From: Pseudomonas sp.
Lineage (GTDB): Bacteria; Pseudomonadota; Gammaproteobacteria; Pseudomonadales; Pseudomonadaceae
DNA length: 7,477 bases
Reading direction: 5' to 3'
NCBI GenBank assembly: GCA_026398835.1
Contig: JAPLSD010000357.1
Span: forward strand, 1-7,477
Shown here: positions 5,114 through 7,477 of the stretch, piece after piece
How the letters are laid out: every line of letters begins with the position of its first letter
How positions within the stretch are numbered: the first letter of the stretch is position 1
Translations under genes and position numbers: made by a program
Notes under the pieces: generated by a model
What the model saw: only the letters and a program-made list of their open reading frames with translations
What the model was told of the DNA's origin: nothing
The model's database searches: none

Positions 5114-5275
5114 CTAGCTACGGCCACTGCCAGGGCTGTGCTGGCCACCTTTGCGACCGGCTTCGGCTTTGTCTTTATCGACAGTGGTGGTTTTCCCACC
5201 TTTACGGTCGGCTTCAGGGGCCTTGGTACGGTCATTAGGGGTGCGCCCCATGTTGGGGTTTTTTGAGGTAGGCAT
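5114..5275 (-). CDS. KGG-motif (YciG/con-10-like) stress peptide
   Basis: A 53-residue, very hydrophilic peptide. The N-terminus is MPTSKNPNMGRTPNDRTKAP, and it carries two repeats of the form EA(D/G)RKGG: EADRKGG (21-27) and EAGRKGG (38-44). It ends SPGSGRS. The repeated KGG motif defines the small stress-induced family that includes YciG and con-10, members of which rise in stationary phase, osmotic stress or desiccation. No cysteine, membrane helix or signal peptide is present, and it is probably disordered. The start is supported by AGAGGAA with a GAGGA core (complement of 5284-5288) 8 nt before the ATG. Codon use and the strong ribosome-binding site argue that it is a real gene despite its size. 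A possible stress promoter lies at 5326-5352, and the DUF4142 gene follows 64 bp downstream. Confidence 0.85.
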   Translation of the reverse strand: MPTSKNPNMGRTPNDRTKAPEADRKGGKTTTVDKDKAEAGRKGGQHSPGSGRS

Positions 5276-5325
5276 GATTCTCTTCCTCTTTGTGAATGAT
5301 TGCGGCGAGCGATGCCCGCATAGAA

Positions 5326-5352
5326 TCTGAATTTTTACGGCCGCAAAGGTTT
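5326..5352 (-). promoter_or_regulatory. Possible AlgU (sigma-E type) or RpoS promoter for the KGG gene
   Basis: On the minus strand AAACCT (5352-5347) and TCAGA (5330-5326) are 16 bp apart. They compare loosely with the AlgU pattern GAACTT-N16/17-TCTGA (four of six and four of five). Nearby CTATGCG (complement ending near 5317) resembles an RpoS -10. Either would give a leader of about 40 nt. Both matches are partial. Confidence 0.25.
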
Positions 5353-5398
5353 AGAAAAATTGTGTCTGTTGCGACGAACGGTGCCGGTAAAAATGCAG

Positions 5399-5421
5399 AA
5401 GCCCGATCAGTGATCGGGCTT
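5399..5421 (-). terminator. Terminator after the GGDEF gene
   Basis: AAGCCCGAT (5399-5407) and ATCGGGCTT (5413-5421) form a perfect 9-bp stem with a 5-nt loop, 36 bp past the GGDEF stop. On the minus strand the stem runs into CTT and, 5 nt later, a TTTTT tract. The near-symmetric arms let it act in both directions, and it isolates the KGG unit from read-through. Confidence 0.65.
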
Positions 5422-5456
5422 TCGGTTTAAAGGCTCCAGTCTTGGGCGCTGCCAGC

Positions 5457-6809
5457 TCAATGCACTCGGGCGTGTGTTCGCTGCGCTCGCTTGACCGCAT
5501 ACATCGCTTCATCGGCATGTTTGAACAGCTGCTGCTCTTCAGTGCCGTGGTCGGGATAGAGCCCGATTCCGATGCTTGGCAGGATGCTCAGGCTGTGGCC
5601 GTCCAGGCGCAGCGGCTGGCTAAGGACATAACAGATTTTATCGGCCACAGTAGTGGCGTCTTCCGGCGCCTGAATCCTGTCGAGCAGCACCACAAACTCA
5701 TCACCACCGATACGCGCCACGGTGTCGGTTTCGCGCACACAGCCTTTGAGCCGATTGGCGACGGCTTGCAGCAGCAGGTCGCCGACCGCATGACCATAGG
5801 TGTCGTTGACCTGCTTGAACTGGTCGAGGTCGACATACAGCAGTGCCATTCGCCCGGATTCTTTGCTGATCTGCGCCAGCGCCGCTTTCACGCGTTCGTG
5901 GAGTAACTCCCGGTTGGGCAGATGGGTCAACTGGTCGTACTGCGCCATGTACTGCAATCGGGCATGCAGTTGCTTGCGCTCGATGGCCGCCGCGACCTGC
6001 GCGCAGACGTATTGCAGCAGCTCTTTGTCTTGCTCGGTATAGCGCTCGCCACCGGGCGTGCTTTTGACGATCAGCGCACCGATGGTGCCCTTCTGTGAGC
6101 AGAGCGGCACCCCAAGCCAGCAAGGCGAGTCCTGCCCCCTGATGAGGTCGATAAACTCCGGTATCGGACCATAGTTATCGGGGGTCAGCAGGATCGGCTG
6201 GCCGCTGCGAATCACCTCGGCGCACAGGCAGCCGGTCGCCGTACCCGCTGGCTCCGGGCAGGGCTCGTGGTCGTCGACATGGTAGGGAAAACTGATTTGC
6301 CCGCACTGTTCGTCGTACAGCGCCACGGAGAAATTCAGCGCCGGTAGCCATTCGCCGATGATCCGGTGGATACGCCCGAACAGGGCCAGCAAATCCTCGG
6401 CGGCATGGGCCGCTTCCGAGATCGCATAGAGTGCTGCCTGCTTGGACTCCGCCTGTTTGCGCTCGGTGATGTCATGGGCCACGGCGATGCGCAGCTGATC
6501 GACCTCTGACCAGCGCGCCGACCACATGATGTGCGCCACTTGCCCATCCTTGCGCAGATAGCGGTTCTCGAAGTTCGGCTTGGGTTGGCCGTCCATGATT
6601 TCCCGGGCAGCCTGCAGGGTCCGGGCACGATCGGCGGGATGGACCATTTCGATCATCGACTGGCCGATCAGCTCGTCCGGTGTATAGCCAAAAATGCGCT
6701 CGCAGGCGGCGCTGACAAACACGAAACGGCCCTGGGCATCGACCGCACACACGACATCCAATAAAAGGTCGATGTAGCTCGCCAGCGGCGTGGAGTTCTT
6801 GGTTGCCAT
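5457..6809 (-). CDS. PAS-GAF-GGDEF diguanylate cyclase
   Basis: A 450-residue cytoplasmic signalling protein predicted to make cyclic di-GMP from two GTP. It has an N-terminal PAS domain (about 10-118; FGYTPDELIGQ, HPADR, ending DITERKQ), a GAF domain (about 125-277; LGVPL at 232-236), a short linker, then a GGDEF domain (about 285-446). The active-site motif GGDEF is intact at 368-372, with the metal-binding Asp in YVDLDQFKQVND (325-336) and the family YDQLTHLPNR at 291-300. RETD at 359-362 sits exactly five residues before GGDEF, a canonical RxxD product-inhibition site. There is no EAL domain and no membrane segment, so input is an unknown soluble ligand, redox or light cue. The ATG at 6809 is the first in-frame start after a stop, but no Shine-Dalgarno precedes it, suggesting weak or unusual initiation. 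A terminator follows at 5399. Confidence 0.94.
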   Translation of the reverse strand: MATKNSTPLASYIDLLLDVVCAVDAQGRFVFVSAACERIFGYTPDELIGQSMIEMVHPADRARTLQAAREIMDGQPKPNFENRYLRKDGQVAHIMWSARWSEVDQLRIAVAHDITERKQAESKQAALYAISEAAHAAEDLLALFGRIHRIIGEWLPALNFSVALYDEQCGQISFPYHVDDHEPCPEPAGTATGCLCAEVIRSGQPILLTPDNYGPIPEFIDLIRGQDSPCWLGVPLCSQKGTIGALIVKSTPGGERYTEQDKELLQYVCAQVAAAIERKQLHARLQYMAQYDQLTHLPNRELLHERVKAALAQISKESGRMALLYVDLDQFKQVNDTYGHAVGDLLLQAVANRLKGCVRETDTVARIGGDEFVVLLDRIQAPEDATTVADKICYVLSQPLRLDGHSLSILPSIGIGLYPDHGTEEQQLFKHADEAMYAVKRAQRTHARVH

Positions 6810-6918
6810 CAGGAATCGATACTGTCCGTAAAAATAAAACGCTGAGTATCAATCCATCGATCCGATCAACGGTTTTCGCCGATGACCTGTTTTAGCTGCC
6901 GCAGCCTTGCGATCAGCC

Positions 6919-7477
6919 TTAAACCTTGTTTGCCAACAACCCCGGCACCGCATGCAGCAAGGCATTGACGGCAAAGCCGATGAACATCACCCCGCAAATA
7001 CGGGTAATCGCCAGCTCATGCCGTTGGTACACCGTGCGCACCCGCTGCGCGCCGACCACTGCGATGAGAATAGCGTATGCGGCGATCCCGCCAACGAAAC
7101 TCAAAAAGATCAGCCAGGGCAGCATCGACCAGTGCAACAACTCCGCACGGCTGGAGAGCAGCGCCGTGAAGGTCGCCACCGCCACTGGATAGGCTTTGGG
7201 GTTGGTCAGGCCAAACATGATCCCGTGCCAGAACGGTTGCCGCGCCGGGCCTTGAGGTGTTTCAGCATTACTGCGACGGGCGCGTATGGCCCGCGCGCCG
7301 AGCCAAAAGAGATAGAGCCCGCTGAGCACGCCCAGCACATCAAACGCCGTGCTGCCGATTTCCCGTGCACCGACGATGGCGATCAGCGCAGTGCTGCACC
7401 AGACCACATCACCCAGCAGATGCCCACAGAGAAAACCCGCGCCCGCACGACGCCCGCGAGCCGCACCGATACCGAAT
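6919..7477 (-). CDS. LysE/RhtB-family amino acid exporter, 5' partial
   Basis: Inner-membrane exporter of the LysE superfamily, which exports amino acids or related compounds; the substrate cannot be read from sequence. The frame stays open to the right edge, so the N-terminus is missing. The visible part begins FGIGAARGRRAGAGFLCGHL, which matches the first-loop region, and continues through hydrophobic helices VVWCSTALIAIVG, VLGVLSGLYLFWLGARAI, then the family signature FGLTNPKAYPVAVATF, then WLIFLSFVGGIAAYAILIAVV and a final ITRICGVMFIGFAVNALLHAV. This is about 186 of the usual 200-210 residues. A GTG near 7407 is internal and not the start. It is followed on the same strand, 109 bp downstream, by the GGDEF gene. 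No clear terminator lies between, so read-through is possible. Confidence 0.9.
   Translation of the reverse strand, partial: FGIGAARGRRAGAGFLCGHLLGDVVWCSTALIAIVGAREIGSTAFDVLGVLSGLYLFWLGARAIRARRSNAETPQGPARQPFWHGIMFGLTNPKAYPVAVATFTALLSSRAELLHWSMLPWLIFLSFVGGIAAYAILIAVVGAQRVRTVYQRHELAITRICGVMFIGFAVNALLHAVPGLLANKV

Noticed and set aside
6810..6918. Promoter or terminator between the LysE gene and the GGDEF gene
   Set aside because: TTGATA- and TATTTT-like pieces occur but never at correct spacing, and no stem followed by a T-run was found.

Overview
The window reads as chromosomal DNA of a Pseudomonas, most likely of the fluorescens/putida/syringae side of the genus. This rests on the moderately GC-rich coding style, strong Shine-Dalgarno sites of the AAGGAG type, and the mix of families: a MocR regulator, trans-aconitate methyltransferase, HicB, AidA/PixA proteins, DUF4142, a KGG stress peptide, a PAS-GAF-GGDEF protein and a LysE exporter. 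The genus is an inference from gene style; no rRNA or other marker is present. No tRNA, insertion sequence, integrase or CRISPR array was seen.

Layout. Bases 1-1411 (+) hold a MocR-type regulator cut by the left edge. It converges on, and overlaps by 20 bp, tam (minus strand, 1392-2159). A gap with inverted repeats follows (2160-2395). Next comes a shortened hicB (2396-2743, +), which seems to have lost a helix-coding block and has only a possible scrap of hicA before it. A gene-free stretch of about 370 bp (2744-3113) carries a terminator, a good sigma70 promoter and a structured leader. Two tandem, divergent AidA/PixA-family genes follow (3114-3617 and 3739-4278, +), separated by a stable hairpin. 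After them lies an open frame without a start codon (4265-4483), which looks like the C-terminal remnant of another gene.

From 4546 to the right edge everything is on the minus strand. In transcription order from the right these are a LysE/RhtB exporter (cut by the edge), a PAS-GAF-GGDEF diguanylate cyclase with its own terminator, a 53-residue KGG stress peptide (5114-5275), and a secreted DUF4142 protein (4546-5049). The last two look like one stress unit with a very stable hairpin between them.

How the genes relate. The window is a mosaic of small independent units rather than one pathway. The most notable block is 2160-4483: a decayed toxin-antitoxin locus, the AidA pair under its own promoter, and a gene remnant. 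This suggests an accessory island between conserved neighbours. No clear new multi-gene system can be shown from sequence alone; the AidA pair with its RNA structures is the best candidate for follow-up.
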